Of a stretch of DNA of 64,000 bases, positions 34,571 to 43,467 are shown one piece after another. The stretch is taken from contig NZ_CP081959.1 in NCBI RefSeq assembly GCF_019823105.1, positions 207,516-271,515 on the forward strand, written 5' to 3'. Below the pieces are notes generated by a model. That model was not told the DNA's origin, did not search any database, and saw nothing but the letters and a program-made list of their open reading frames with translations. The stretch is from Halobaculum magnesiiphilum (lineage in GTDB: Archaea; Halobacteriota; Halobacteria; Halobacteriales; Haloferacaceae). The position numbers and the translations under genes are program-made. Numbering within the stretch: position 1 is the first letter of the stretch; each line of letters begins with the position of its first letter.

Positions 34571-34652
34571 AAAGTTTAGATTGAATCAAAAACTCGATTA
34601 TACGCGCCTAATGAGGCCTCTTATGTGGATGTAGCAGTATCGCTATATTATG
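34571..34652 (+). promoter_or_regulatory. Conserved CDF promoter block (copy 1)
   Basis: The 82 bp ending at the CDF start codon align without gaps to the block before the paralogous CDF (63719-63800); I count about nine mismatches. The distal 26 bp (34571-34596) are identical and contain GATTGAATC (34579-34587), an odd-length palindrome flanked by AGTTT and AAACT. ATTATAC at 34597-34603 is the likely TATA box, which places GATTGAATC directly upstream of it. The block probably includes a regulator site plus core promoter. Confidence 0.7.
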
Positions 34653-35558
34653 GCGGATTCACGTGTAGCCTTTCTCAAAGTCTCTTGGGCAAATGTTCTG
34701 TTAAATGCTCTCAAAATTGGTGTCGAGGGGGCACTCGGGATCCTCACAGGAAGTCTCGCCCTTACTGCCGACGCAGCGCACTCCGTTGCAGACCTCCTTG
34801 CAAGCGGTGTCGTCTTGATCTGGGGCCAGTCCGTCTATGAGGATGCAGACCAGTCACACCCCCACGGACACAACCGATTCGAACCCCTCTCCGCGCTCTT
34901 CGTCGGTGGCATGCTCGTTCTCCTCGGACTCAAACTGCTGTACGATGCGGGTCACTCAATTCTAACTGGAGTGACCGCTGAGTACAGTATTTGGCTTATT
35001 ATCGGGCTCCTGTTTGCACTCGGTGATATGTACGTCTGTTACTGGTATACCCAATACAAGAATCAGGAACTCCAGCTCCCGAGCCTCCGCGCGCTTGCTG
35101 CGGACAGTCTTAACGATCTCTATACGACTGGTGCGGCTCTGGTGGGTGTCCTCGGTATGGCAGTTGGTTACCCAGTTTTTGACCCGATTGCAGGCGGCAT
35201 CGTGAGTCTACTCGTTATCCACCAAGGCGTAGATATCTCGCGAGAGAATATTCAGTATCTCGCCGATAGCGCTCCTCCGGAATCAGAACAGGAAGAGATC
35301 AAGGAGCGCATCCGGGAACACTCTGCTGTTCATGGTATTCACGATTTTGTCGCGTACTACTCTGGGCACATGATCGAAGTCGAGTTTCACGCCGAAGTCG
35401 ATCAAGAACTATCGGTGGTCGAAGCACATGACGTTGAATCAGAACTCCGCCGGCGCGTCCGTGAAATCGAGCCAGTCGCTGATGTCCACGTCCACCTGGA
35501 TCCGGCAGGGCTCGGAGAGTGGAAAGACGCTGATGAATCAACCACCTCTCCCGCATGA
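34650..35558 (+). CDS. CDF cation efflux transporter with HD-DD site (Ni-module copy 1)
   Basis: This 302-residue CDF exporter has six helices and a C-terminal cytosolic domain with several His residues (VADVHVHLDPAG). Helix 2 carries Asp41, His44 and Asp48 (TADAAHSVAD). Helix 5 carries Asp152 and Asp156 (AADSLNDLY) where Zn exporters have His-x3-Asp. The histidine-bearing loop QSHPHGHNRFEP follows helix 2. A near-identical paralogue lies at 62813. Placement beside NikR and NicO genes in both copies suggests nickel or cobalt, but the site pattern alone does not prove the metal. Confidence 0.88.
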   Translation: MADSRVAFLKVSWANVLLNALKIGVEGALGILTGSLALTADAAHSVADLLASGVVLIWGQSVYEDADQSHPHGHNRFEPLSALFVGGMLVLLGLKLLYDAGHSILTGVTAEYSIWLIIGLLFALGDMYVCYWYTQYKNQELQLPSLRALAADSLNDLYTTGAALVGVLGMAVGYPVFDPIAGGIVSLLVIHQGVDISRENIQYLADSAPPESEQEEIKERIREHSAVHGIHDFVAYYSGHMIEVEFHAEVDQELSVVEAHDVESELRRRVREIEPVADVHVHLDPAGLGEWKDADESTTSPA

Positions 35559-35870
35559 ACAACCCTCGATACGGCAAACTGCAGGCTCTCTCCCTGAACT
35601 AAAACACATAACCCGGTCCCCGATCCAGTAGAGTCTCCATCGCGCCGAATCTCTGTAGCGCCGGTGATGCATCGCCTCGTGTGTCATACGCATCTATTGA
35701 CTCTCCGTCTCCTCATCACCAAGGACGAGATAGACATCCCGATATCCCATACAGCAGAAGACAACATTGTCTCCACCTTACGCGGTCGTCGGAGACAGTC
35801 CATCGCAACGTGCGCATATGAGAGACACGTATCGATAGGAGTGCTGATTGGAGCAGACGACTCAGTCGCT
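35559..35870. other. Intergenic region between CDF and nikR
   Basis: About 310 bp separate the convergent CDF and nikR genes. I see no gene, repeat or clear hairpin. The frame spanning 35664 onward is the opposite-strand shadow of nikR. Confidence 0.4.
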
Positions 35871-36272
35871 CTATTCCGTGGAGAGTTCCGGTTGGAGGAA
35901 CATGACGTTCACGCGGCCGACGGCATCGAAATCACGGAGTCGGTACACCAACTCCCGGATTCGAGCTGCGGATCCCTGACAGAAAACCGTCTCGAGACAC
36001 CACTCCCCGTGGTGCATGTGTTGTGTGGTGCCGATGACATCCTCGAATTCGTGCTGGACGGTATGGAGTTCGCCGATGACGAGTGTGTGCTCATAATCGA
36101 ACGCCAGCGCCGCGACGGCAGGACCTTCTAACCCTTCGAGCTCTGTGTGGCGCTCGATGTATTCGTGAATCGCCTCGCGGACGGCACGGGAGCGTGATTC
36201 CAATCCTTCGTCTTGCCACGTCGTATCGAACGATTCGAGAACCTCTTGCGGAATGTTCAAACTCGTTCTCAT
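35871..36272 (-). CDS. nikR: NikR-family nickel-responsive regulator (copy 1)
   Basis: The start MRTSLNIPQEVLESFD at ATG 36272 opens a ribbon-helix-helix domain (to about residue 42, with ESRSRAVREAIHEYI). The C-terminal ACT-like metal domain follows. The nickel ligands line up with the E. coli set: His74 (VQHEF), His85 and His87 (TQHMHH), and Cys92 (EWCLE). NikR represses nickel transporters when loaded with Ni. It is divergent from a NicO-type transporter, with a shared candidate operator between them. The 133-residue length is normal. Confidence 0.9.
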   Translation of the reverse strand: MRTSLNIPQEVLESFDTTWQDEGLESRSRAVREAIHEYIERHTELEGLEGPAVAALAFDYEHTLVIGELHTVQHEFEDVIGTTQHMHHGEWCLETVFCQGSAARIRELVYRLRDFDAVGRVNVMFLQPELSTE

Positions 36273-36307
36273 ATCTAAGCCATAGACGGCGCTCCTCAAG
36301 AGTGTCA

Positions 36308-36339
36308 TTATTACGAACTCCCGAATCGGGTCATAACAA
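36308..36339. promoter_or_regulatory. Candidate NikR operator (copy 1)
   Basis: TTATTA and TAACAA are separated by 20 bases, with CGAATCG near the centre, inside the nikR-nicO divergent region. The same half sites with the same 20-base spacing occur at 61823-61854. The half sites are near inverted repeats (TTATTA against TTGTTA). In this copy the centre is a perfect CCCGA-A-TCGGG dyad. The TAATAA on the minus strand may also serve as the nikR TATA element, which would permit autoregulation. Confidence 0.6.
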
Positions 36340-36373
36340 CCGGTATAAGCGATCTCATTCTGCTATCGAGTAG

Positions 36374-37165
36374 ATGGCAAACGGAATTCTCGGACTCGCA
36401 CTCGGGGCAAGTGCTCTCGGTCTCACTCACGGGCTCGCCCCGGGCCACGGATGGGCGATTGCAGCGAGTTACGCGCTCGACAAACAGAACAAATGGTTCT
36501 ACGGCGCCGCATCGAGCCTCATTCTCGGGATCGGACATCTCATCAGTAGTATCGCGATGGTAGTCGTGTACTTCTGGGCGCTCTCGTACTTCGACCTCAC
36601 CCAGATCAGCTGGATGAACTACGTCGCTGGAGCGTTACTCATTGCCCTCGGGATCTGGCAATACTTCAATGGACATGATCACACCGCGCCGGATGACGAT
36701 GACGACCACGGTGACCATCACGAGCACGACGGCCACGATCAAGATCACGCCCACCACAGTCACGATCATTCCCACAGCACCGACGATAATCAGGGGTGGA
36801 TCGCTCGAGTTCGGCGGGCCGTCCCGTTTGCCGGCCAGTCCGACCATTCACACTCTCACGATCACCTCGACGAGACGCCAGATCGCGGGCTCTACGGCAT
36901 GGCAGCCCTCGCGTTCGCCCTCGGATTCACCCACAACGAGGAGTTCGATATTATTGCGATCTGCACCGGCTCGACCTATTGCCTCGAACTGATGCTCATC
37001 TACTCGCTGGCCGTCATTACGTCACTCGTCGGTGTGACGCTGGTACTCGTGGCTGGCTACCAGCGTTACGAGGATCGGCTTGAAGACTACGCCGAGTACC
37101 TGCCAGCATTCACGGCGACGATCCTCATCGTGATGGGTACGGGATTCATTTTGGGTATCTTCTAA
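36374..37165 (+). CDS. NicO-family nickel/cobalt transporter (copy 1)
   Basis: This 263-residue transporter has six or seven helices. Helix 1 has HGLAPGHGW, the metal motif of the NicO/RcnA group. A long cytosolic loop of about 70 residues (100-165) is packed with His and Asp (HDQDHAHHSHDHSHS and similar). A second motif, GFTHNEEFDIIAICTG, follows the loop. NicO proteins either import Ni/Co (permease) or export them (RcnA), and a His-rich loop is seen in RcnA-like exporters. A TATA-like GGTATAAG lies about 27 bp before the ATG, so the mRNA may be leaderless. The divergent nikR implies nickel control. Confidence 0.85.
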   Translation: MANGILGLALGASALGLTHGLAPGHGWAIAASYALDKQNKWFYGAASSLILGIGHLISSIAMVVVYFWALSYFDLTQISWMNYVAGALLIALGIWQYFNGHDHTAPDDDDDHGDHHEHDGHDQDHAHHSHDHSHSTDDNQGWIARVRRAVPFAGQSDHSHSHDHLDETPDRGLYGMAALAFALGFTHNEEFDIIAICTGSTYCLELMLIYSLAVITSLVGVTLVLVAGYQRYEDRLEDYAEYLPAFTATILIVMGTGFILGIF

Positions 37166-37247
37166 GTCGTAAAAACGGCCTCCTAGTGCCAGAAATAATT
37201 ATCTATCCGAAAGATTTAGCCTTACGTGAATGACGAGAAAGCACTTC

Positions 37248-39572
37248 TCAGTCAGCAGATTGAGCGTCAGTAGGTGGAGTCGCACTTGGGAGCTCGGGGA
37301 GGGATAGGTCGACGCGCCGGAGCAACTGCGCATTAATCGCGACGATCACCGTACTCAGCGACATCAGAAGCGCACCGACAGCGGGAGACAACAGAATCCC
37401 GATCGGTGCCAACACGCCTGCTGCAAGCGGAATCGCGAACACGTTGTACCCCGCCGCCCAGACGATGTTCTCTTGCATCTTCCGGTAGCTCGCCTTACTG
37501 AGTTTCACGAGCCGAACGACGTCCATCGGGTTGTTCTGGACGAGGATGACGTCCGCCGACTGGACCGCAACGTCGGTGCCACTCCCGATGGCGATGCCGA
37601 CGTCGGCCCGTGTCAGCGCCGGCGCGTCGTTCACACCGTCGCCGACCATCCCCACGAGCTTCCCCTGGTCCTGGAGTTCCTGGACTTTCTTGTCCTTGTC
37701 TTCGGGGAGTACCTCCGCGAACACCGTGTCGATGCCTAGTTCGTCGGCGACAGCGTTGGCGACGTCCTGGGAATCGCCAGTTAGCATCGCAACCTCGATG
37801 CCCAGATCGTGGAGGGCGTCAACGACGCGGAAACTCTCCTCACGGATCACGTCGGCCATCGCAACCGCGGCGATCAACTCTCCGTCACGAACGAGATACA
37901 CCACCGTCTGGGCGTTCTGGCCGGCCTCGTCCGCGAAGTGCTGGAGATGGTCGGGGATCTCGCTATCGAGTTGGGTCAACAGGTTTGGCCCGCCGACGTA
38001 CACTTCGTTTCCACCATCGGACTCGTCCGACGAGCCTCCGGCGAAGCCGGAGACGTCGACGGTCGCGCGAACCCCTCGGCCTTTGATCGCCTCGAAATTG
38101 GTCGCGTCGGGAATAGATAGATCACGTTCGTCAGCTGCCTCACGAATGGCTCGCGCGATCATGTGTTCGGAGTCACTCTCGACGGCCGCCGCCAGCGCGA
38201 GCACGTCGTCCTCGTCGACGCCGTCGACGGTCGCCATATCCACGACGCCGTGTTCGCCCTCGGTGAGCGTCCCCGTCTTGTCGAAGATGATAGCGTCCAG
38301 ATTCCGTGCGTCCTCCATCGCGATCCGGTCGCGAACGAGCATCCCGTTCCGAGCGGCGAGCGACGTGTTGATCGCGACGACCAGGGGGATTGCGAGCCCG
38401 AGGGCGTGCGGACAGGCGATGACGAGTACCGTCACGACGCGCTCGATGACCGTCGCGTCGAACGAGACCGTGAGTGTCCACGCAATCGCCGTCACGACTG
38501 CCGCCCCGAGCGCGACGTAGAACAGCCAGCCGGCCGCGCGGTCGGCCAGCACCTGGGTCTTCGACTTGCTTTGCTGGGCTTCCTCGACGAGCCGCATGAT
38601 GCCCGCCAGCGTCGTCTCCTCGCCCGTCGCACCGACGTGGACACGGAGACTGCCGTCGCCGTTGATGGTGCCGCCGATGACCTCGTCGCCGGGCTCCTTC
38701 GAAACCGGTTTCGATTCACCCGTGATCATCGACTCGTTGACGTCCGAATCGCCATCCTCGATGACGCCATCCGCCGGGATGCTCGCGCCCGGCCGGACGA
38801 GTACGAGGTCGCCCTCGGAGAGTTCACTGACGGGGACCTCCTCGGTCTCTCTATCATCAGTGATTCGCTCTGCGGTGTCGGGCATCAGCTTCGCCAGTTC
38901 GTCGAGCGCGCTGGAGGCCCGGCGCACCGACCGCATCTCGATCCAGTGCCCCAGCAGCATGATGTCGATCAGCGTGACGAGCTCCCAGAAGAACACCGAC
39001 TGCGTCGGGAATACCACGCTCGCGAGACTGTAGACGAACGCGACCGAGATGGCCATCGAGATCAGCGTCATCATCCCCGGCGACCGGTCTTTCAGTTCCG
39101 GGACCGCCATCTGGAGGAACGGTACCCCACCATACGCGAAGACGATGACCGCGAAGACGGGGTTGATCCATTCGCTCCCCGGGAATGCCGGGACGGAGAA
39201 TCCGAGCCACTCCTGCAACATTTCGCTGTACAGGAGGACGGGAATCGACAGGAGCATCGAGACGAAGAAACGCCGCCGGAACATCTGCTCGTGGCCTTCG
39301 TGCATCCCGCCATGACCCTCGCCGTGTCCCTGGTGGGAACCGTGGCCGTGCCCTTCGCCCCCGTGTCCGGCGTGCTCGTGCTGCCCGTGGGACGCCGTCA
39401 CACTCGCCGCGGCAGGGTGAGCCTCGTCCTCCAGTAGCTCCTGTTCTACCCGTTGCTCGTCCGACTCGGCGATCGCTTCATCGTGGTCGCCGTGTTCGTG
39501 CTGGTGACTGATGGTGTCTTGCTGGTCCTCTCCTCCCGGGGAACTCTCAGCTGACTCTTTGTGGTCGTCCAT
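37248..39572 (-). CDS. copB: P1B-3 CopB-type copper ATPase
   Basis: The 774-residue ATPase has no HMA domain. Instead its N-terminus (residues 1-95) is rich in His, Gly and Met ([19 protein letters not shown] and MHEGHEQMF). The transport motif is Cys387-Pro388-His389 ([11 protein letters not shown]), which defines the CPH class that exports Cu (CopB). [21 protein letters not shown] (in the HP region) and [10 protein letters not shown] are intact, and the C-terminal helices read [14 protein letters not shown] and [16 protein letters not shown] copper chaperone gene lies 146 bp upstream on the same strand, so the two probably work together. Confidence 0.9.
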   Translation of the reverse strand: MDDHKESAESSPGGEDQQDTISHQHEHGDHDEAIAESDEQRVEQELLEDEAHPAAASVTASHGQHEHAGHGGEGHGHGSHQGHGEGHGGMHEGHEQMFRRRFFVSMLLSIPVLLYSEMLQEWLGFSVPAFPGSEWINPVFAVIVFAYGGVPFLQMAVPELKDRSPGMMTLISMAISVAFVYSLASVVFPTQSVFFWELVTLIDIMLLGHWIEMRSVRRASSALDELAKLMPDTAERITDDRETEEVPVSELSEGDLVLVRPGASIPADGVIEDGDSDVNESMITGESKPVSKEPGDEVIGGTINGDGSLRVHVGATGEETTLAGIMRLVEEAQQSKSKTQVLADRAAGWLFYVALGAAVVTAIAWTLTVSFDATVIERVVTVLVIACPHALGLAIPLVVAINTSLAARNGMLVRDRIAMEDARNLDAIIFDKTGTLTEGEHGVVDMATVDGVDEDDVLALAAAVESDSEHMIARAIREAADERDLSIPDATNFEAIKGRGVRATVDVSGFAGGSSDESDGGNEVYVGGPNLLTQLDSEIPDHLQHFADEAGQNAQTVVYLVRDGELIAAVAMADVIREESFRVVDALHDLGIEVAMLTGDSQDVANAVADELGIDTVFAEVLPEDKDKKVQELQDQGKLVGMVGDGVNDAPALTRADVGIAIGSGTDVAVQSADVILVQNNPMDVVRLVKLSKASYRKMQENIVWAAGYNVFAIPLAAGVLAPIGILLSPAVGALLMSLSTVIVAINAQLLRRVDLSLPELPSATPPTDAQSAD

Positions 39573-39718
39573 AGATCATATGCTCTTTAGAGGTGGATCC
39601 GCCGGCTTCCTGAATCTTCGGCCCTGTGACCGTACAGTAGGACCAGCTCGGGCAAGCTTCAAAGACAGCGGTTGGCCGTTGTCTCGAAGCGGCCCGTGCT
39701 ATCCGCAGATAGCTAGGC

Positions 39719-39916
39719 TCAGGCGTGAGCTGTGTACCCTGCGTCTTCGACGGCCTCCACGAGGGCAGTGACCTCTACCTCACCCTCGACGCTCGCCTGT
39801 TCGCTCTTCCTATCGACGGGCACGTCAGTCACGCCGGAGACATCTTGGAGTACCTCTTCAACCGTCTGCTCACATTGTTCACACGACATTCCTTCCACGG
39901 TAATGATCGTCGACAT
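39719..39916 (-). CDS. CopZ-like HMA-domain copper chaperone
   Basis: The 65-residue single HMA domain starts at ATG 39916. The metal loop is GMSCEQCEQTVEE (CxxC), followed by the usual beta-alpha-beta pattern ending VEAVEDAGYTAHA. It would carry Cu(I) to ATPases such as the CopB-type pump directly downstream on the same strand. The domain is very acidic, as expected in a halophile. Starts further upstream (to 39979) were rejected because the extra residues do not belong to the fold. Confidence 0.88.
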   Translation of the reverse strand: MSTIITVEGMSCEQCEQTVEEVLQDVSGVTDVPVDRKSEQASVEGEVEVTALVEAVEDAGYTAHA

Positions 39917-40534
39917 ACAGGGGTACATACGGCCCCCTCTCTTTAGCAGTCTTACCCCTCGATCATGCTGGTATCCCATAGGGAAAACTTCGGGTTCAAA
40001 ATTTCATCCCATACATAACGAAATATTCCTCCGGTTTTCTAGCTGTCGCCATCGGCATCCGACGCAATTTAGCCATTCTATTAAATTTGGAAACAATATT
40101 TATTTTTGATAGTTGATTACAAATGTCCTTCCAGACATCAGCCATCGGTGGATGATGAAGGAGTCTGCAGTCCACCAATGGCCAATCCAACTCACGTTGC
40201 GGTTTATGAGGCAGTGGTGTATTTTGTGATGAGTGGTAATAACTATGTATTTCCAATATCGGGCAGAATACCAGCTTAAGCCCCCCATTTTGTTGGACAG
40301 TTGTTCATTTTTTTACACTCCATCAAAAAGATCTCGTCGACATCGGATCGGGGTTGTAGGTGGGCTGGCATCAGTTGGGAATCCTATGGCACCTCGTTAT
40401 GTATTTAAATTTGGATATCGTCAAAAATATACTATATTAGTAGAATAATAGACGACAAATTGCCACCGGCACTTAGAACTAAGCACGACTGAAAACAGAT
40501 TACAAGTATTCGTTTTCGCCTGGAATTAGCTAAT
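39917..40534. other. AT-rich 0.6-kb region without a recognisable gene
   Basis: This stretch is clearly more AT-rich than its surroundings, with runs such as AATATTTATTTTTGATAG near 40095 and TATACTATATTAG near 40430. The frame at 40233-40448 has an odd composition and no family features, although its tail includes GVVGGLASVG. Convincing promoters cannot be separated from general AT bias. Possible readings are foreign DNA, a decayed element or a replication or partition locus; none is supported by repeats that I can see. Confidence 0.45.
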
Positions 40535-40678
40535 TCATTTCTGTGGCATGTGACGCCGACCACAGTTCGAACAGCGATAGACGAACCGCCAGCCCCCGCC
40601 GATAGTAAACCGTCTCTTGTAGGCGTCGATCGCCCCACATTCAGGACAGATCTGCGGCAGATCGTTAGGTTCACTCAT
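40535..40678 (-). CDS. Small zinc-ribbon protein (47 residues)
   Basis: From ATG 40678 the product starts MSEPNDLPQICPECGAIDAY and ends CSNCGRRHMPQK. Two CxxC knuckles, 25 residues apart, form a classical zinc ribbon with GGGWRFVYR between. The upstream extension (to 40738) was not used. Such ribbons are abundant in haloarchaea and usually have no assigned role. Confidence 0.65.
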   Translation of the reverse strand: MSEPNDLPQICPECGAIDAYKRRFTIGGGWRFVYRCSNCGRRHMPQK

Positions 40679-40778
40679 CGTACTATCTACCAAGCGAGAG
40701 TATAATAGATCGTCTGACAGGGGAGTACTATTCCACATCGGCTAACCGGACCGAAGAGTGGCTGCTAAGCGCGCTGTG

Positions 40779-41390
40779 CTACTCGAAGTGGTCGACTGAT
40801 TTCTGGTACTGCTCGGCGGCGTGATTCCAATCGACAACCTCAAAGAAGGCGTCGATGAACGAGCCGCGGTCCGGGCCGTAGTCATAGTAGTAGGAGTGCT
40901 CCCAGACGTCCAGCGCGAGGACGGGGTGGGCACCCCAGAGCGCGCCCTGGTCGTGCTTGTCGACGACGAGGTTGCGGAGCTGCTTCGCGACAGGGTCGTA
41001 GACGAGCAGCGCCCAGCCCCCGGCAGCACTCGCGGCAGCCTCGAACTCGCCTTTCCAGCCCTCGTAGGAACCGAAATCCTCCTCGATGCGCCCGCGGAGT
41101 TCACCGGAGGGCTCGCCGCCGCCGTCCGGCGACATGTTCTCCCAGAACAGCGTGTGCAGGTAGTGGCCACAGCCGTTGTGGGTGACGCTACGCATCGCAC
41201 CGCCAGAGGAGCCGAAGTCGCCGCTCTCGCGGTTCTCGGCAAGCGTCTCCTCGGCGCTTTCGAGGCCGTTCACGTACCCCTGGTGGTGGGTGTCGTGGTG
41301 CCACGTCAGCACTTGCTCGGAGATATGCGGCTCGAGCGCGTCGTAATCGTACGGGAGTGGCGGCAGTTCGGGGGTGGAATACTCGGACAT
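40779..41390 (-). CDS. sod: Mn/Fe superoxide dismutase
   Basis: This 203-residue Mn/Fe-family SOD converts superoxide to peroxide and oxygen. The metal ligands are His31 (WHHDTHHQGY), His79 (YLHTLFWENM), Asp161 and His165 (DVWEHSYYYDYG). GALWGAHPVL and the Gly-rich SPDGGGEPSG loop are typical of haloarchaeal Mn-SODs. It lies among stress and transporter genes, 66 bp from the small zinc-ribbon membrane gene. Metal preference cannot be settled by sight, but haloarchaeal members are usually Mn enzymes. Confidence 0.95.
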   Translation of the reverse strand: MSEYSTPELPPLPYDYDALEPHISEQVLTWHHDTHHQGYVNGLESAEETLAENRESGDFGSSGGAMRSVTHNGCGHYLHTLFWENMSPDGGGEPSGELRGRIEEDFGSYEGWKGEFEAAASAAGGWALLVYDPVAKQLRNLVVDKHDQGALWGAHPVLALDVWEHSYYYDYGPDRGSFIDAFFEVVDWNHAAEQYQKSVDHFE

Positions 41391-41455
41391 TGCAACTCGA
41401 ATATGCTACGCCGCCCGTATAATGGTTTGCTGACCCGTGTGTTGTTCAAGATTTG

Positions 41456-41785
41456 TCACTGCTGGGGGTTGATTCCCTGTTCAGCTAACATCACGCGTCG
41501 CCGCCGAAGAAATTCATAACTCATGAACGTTGTAAAAGCACTCAACATCGCCAGCACGATGTAGAGGGTGATGAGGAGAACGCGGGCATGAGTGACGACT
41601 GTGGCCCAGGCGGCATCAAACGTGAGAACGACGGTTAATCCACTTCCAAGGGCAACAATGAGCTTCGCCGTGCGTTGAGTCATAATCGGTCTCTTACAGT
41701 AGGGGCACCACTCCGTATCAGCTGAAATCTGTGTTCCGCAGTGGGCGCAGGCACGTTCCCCACGGCCGTCCGAGTCAGGGGACAT
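41456..41785 (-). CDS. Zinc-ribbon protein with two membrane helices
   Basis: The 109-residue protein has an N-terminal CAHCGTQISADTEWCPYC ribbon (residues 13-30) and then two hydrophobic helices (KLIVALGSGLTVVLTF and VLLITLYIVLAMLSAFTTF). A basic RRRR stretch lies after the second helix, so the tail should be cytosolic. It is on the same strand as sod and the HPP-USP gene. There is no known function. Confidence 0.65.
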   Translation of the reverse strand: MSPDSDGRGERACAHCGTQISADTEWCPYCKRPIMTQRTAKLIVALGSGLTVVLTFDAAWATVVTHARVLLITLYIVLAMLSAFTTFMSYEFLRRRRVMLAEQGINPQQ

Positions 41786-41890
41786 GACGCTGTTACAAAT
41801 TCATGGCGCAAACTGCCTAACTCTTTCTACAGTACACGGTTTGTCCCCCCATCTGGTGGTACAGCTGGTTCTTGACCCCTTTGAACCAGT

Positions 41891-43354
41891 TCAACCTCGA
41901 TGTACAATCGCCAGGTCACAGTCAACCGCCTGTATCCGTTCGAACGTCGGTGTAGAAACGAACCGTGAGACAGCACCACGATCAGTACTCGCCCCGATAA
42001 CGGTTAGATCGTAGAGAGACGCATTTCGTTGGAGAAATTCTTCGATTGAACTAGTTGCAATACGCGTCTCGATGGGATCTGGGAACGACTCAATTAGATT
42101 CTCCAGTGTTATCTCAGCCATCCTTCGGTCACGTTGCCGTGACACACAGGTACACGCACTTATCCTTCCGTCGGTGGGGACGACCCGGTGGGCGAAATCC
42201 AGCATCGCATTGGCGAGTTCGCCCGAGGCACGGACCATCACCATGATGCGCTCCCATTCTGTGCGCCCGTTCGACGACCGGAAAACGACAGCATCTGTGG
42301 TGCCGTTCAAAATCGTTCGTACGAATGGGCTAGGTTCCCCCTCCTCGATTTCGTATGGACTGACGATCAGATCACAGTTCTCGGCGTCTGCTGTCGCGAG
42401 AACTGTCTCTCCGGCAGACCCATCCTCGACGGCGACAACGAACTCGCAGGGCACGTCGACGACGGAAGTGATTCGGTCTTGAAGTTGCTCAAGGTCGTGG
42501 AGTTGCTCTTCGGTGAGGCGCTCTTCAGCTACCTCAGTGACTGGTTCTGATGACTCTTCGCGGTCTTCGGAGATTACCTCTCTATCAGCATCTTCGATTG
42601 CTGCTGCCGTTTCCTCGATTGTCTCCGAACTTACCGTTTTCATGAGGACGACTTTTCCGGCGTCGTGAGCAGATGCTAGGCGTGCAGCGAACAACACGAC
42701 TGACTCAGCGGCATCACCGCGAACAGGGACGAGAATCTGATCGTCATTCTGGGTAGATCGAAACAGGTAGCGCGCTCGTTCGCGATAGAAATTGCGTCGC
42801 CAGACCAGAAATACGCCGGCGACAAGTAAACTCGACACCGCGATTCCGACCACGTAGGTCACCTGTTCGGCACCGGTGAGGAGCACGAGAAGGGCTGTCG
42901 AGAATGCCGTTGGTTCTTCCAGTGACAGGCCCCACGTCATGATCCCAGTGAGAAAGATCCCGAGCACGGCTGCACCAGCCTGAACCTGGAACTGTTCTGG
43001 CGTAGCTGGATACCAGAATCGTGCACTCACCTCGAGTGCAATCCACCCACAGACTGCCCCGGCGGTCATCCCGCCGACGAACTTGCGGGACGTGGAGTAG
43101 CGGCCCTCGGGATCGGCAAATAAGGTGTACGTTCCCGAGGCAAGCGGCGGGTACACTAGAAAAGAGACGACGGGCGAGACGTTCGAGAGCCACGTCACGA
43201 CGCCAATGAGAAGTGGAACGATGACCAGTGCCGAGAGGTGAAGAAGATTTTCCGTATCTTCGAGCCATCGACGGAGGTCCCTCACTTCCCGGCGCTCGAT
43301 TCGACGGATACGACGTCGAACCGAATGATACCGATAGCGTATCGAATCCAGCAT
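41891..43354 (-). CDS. HPP-family membrane protein fused to USP domain(s)
   Basis: The 487-residue protein begins with a basic helix, then four hydrophobic segments (about residues 40-195) containing SFLVYPPLASGTYTLFA. This matches the HPP membrane family. The C-terminal 270 residues form universal-stress-protein folds (ILVPVRGDAAESVVLFAARLA near 208, and AISSIEE-like strands with TVIGASTDRGAVSRF near the end). Some HPP proteins are implicated in nitrite transport, and the USP part may bind nucleotide. It is divergent from the APC-USP gene at 43468, so two USP-bearing transporters share a 113-bp promoter region. Confidence 0.78.
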   Translation of the reverse strand: MLDSIRYRYHSVRRRIRRIERREVRDLRRWLEDTENLLHLSALVIVPLLIGVVTWLSNVSPVVSFLVYPPLASGTYTLFADPEGRYSTSRKFVGGMTAGAVCGWIALEVSARFWYPATPEQFQVQAGAAVLGIFLTGIMTWGLSLEEPTAFSTALLVLLTGAEQVTYVVGIAVSSLLVAGVFLVWRRNFYRERARYLFRSTQNDDQILVPVRGDAAESVVLFAARLASAHDAGKVVLMKTVSSETIEETAAAIEDADREVISEDREESSEPVTEVAEERLTEEQLHDLEQLQDRITSVVDVPCEFVVAVEDGSAGETVLATADAENCDLIVSPYEIEEGEPSPFVRTILNGTTDAVVFRSSNGRTEWERIMVMVRASGELANAMLDFAHRVVPTDGRISACTCVSRQRDRRMAEITLENLIESFPDPIETRIATSSIEEFLQRNASLYDLTVIGASTDRGAVSRFVSTPTFERIQAVDCDLAIVHRG

Positions 43355-43467
43355 ACCTGATTGTACCTGCGGGGGATAATTTGTGTGTCGCCTTCGTATC
43401 GACGTGAGGAAGGGAATCCAGCGATGGAACGAAACATTAGTCAGTCTGGTTCGAGAATCCCCACGAG

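Noticed and set aside
37531..39437. Long open frames on the strand opposite the CopB-type ATPase
   Set aside because: They have Arg/Ser/Thr-rich or His/Arg-rich composition typical of shadows in GC-rich DNA, while the minus-strand ATPase has every family motif.
40233..40448. 71-codon frame in the AT-rich gap
   Set aside because: Aromatic- and Arg-rich without family resemblance; AT-rich DNA here could be decayed sequence.
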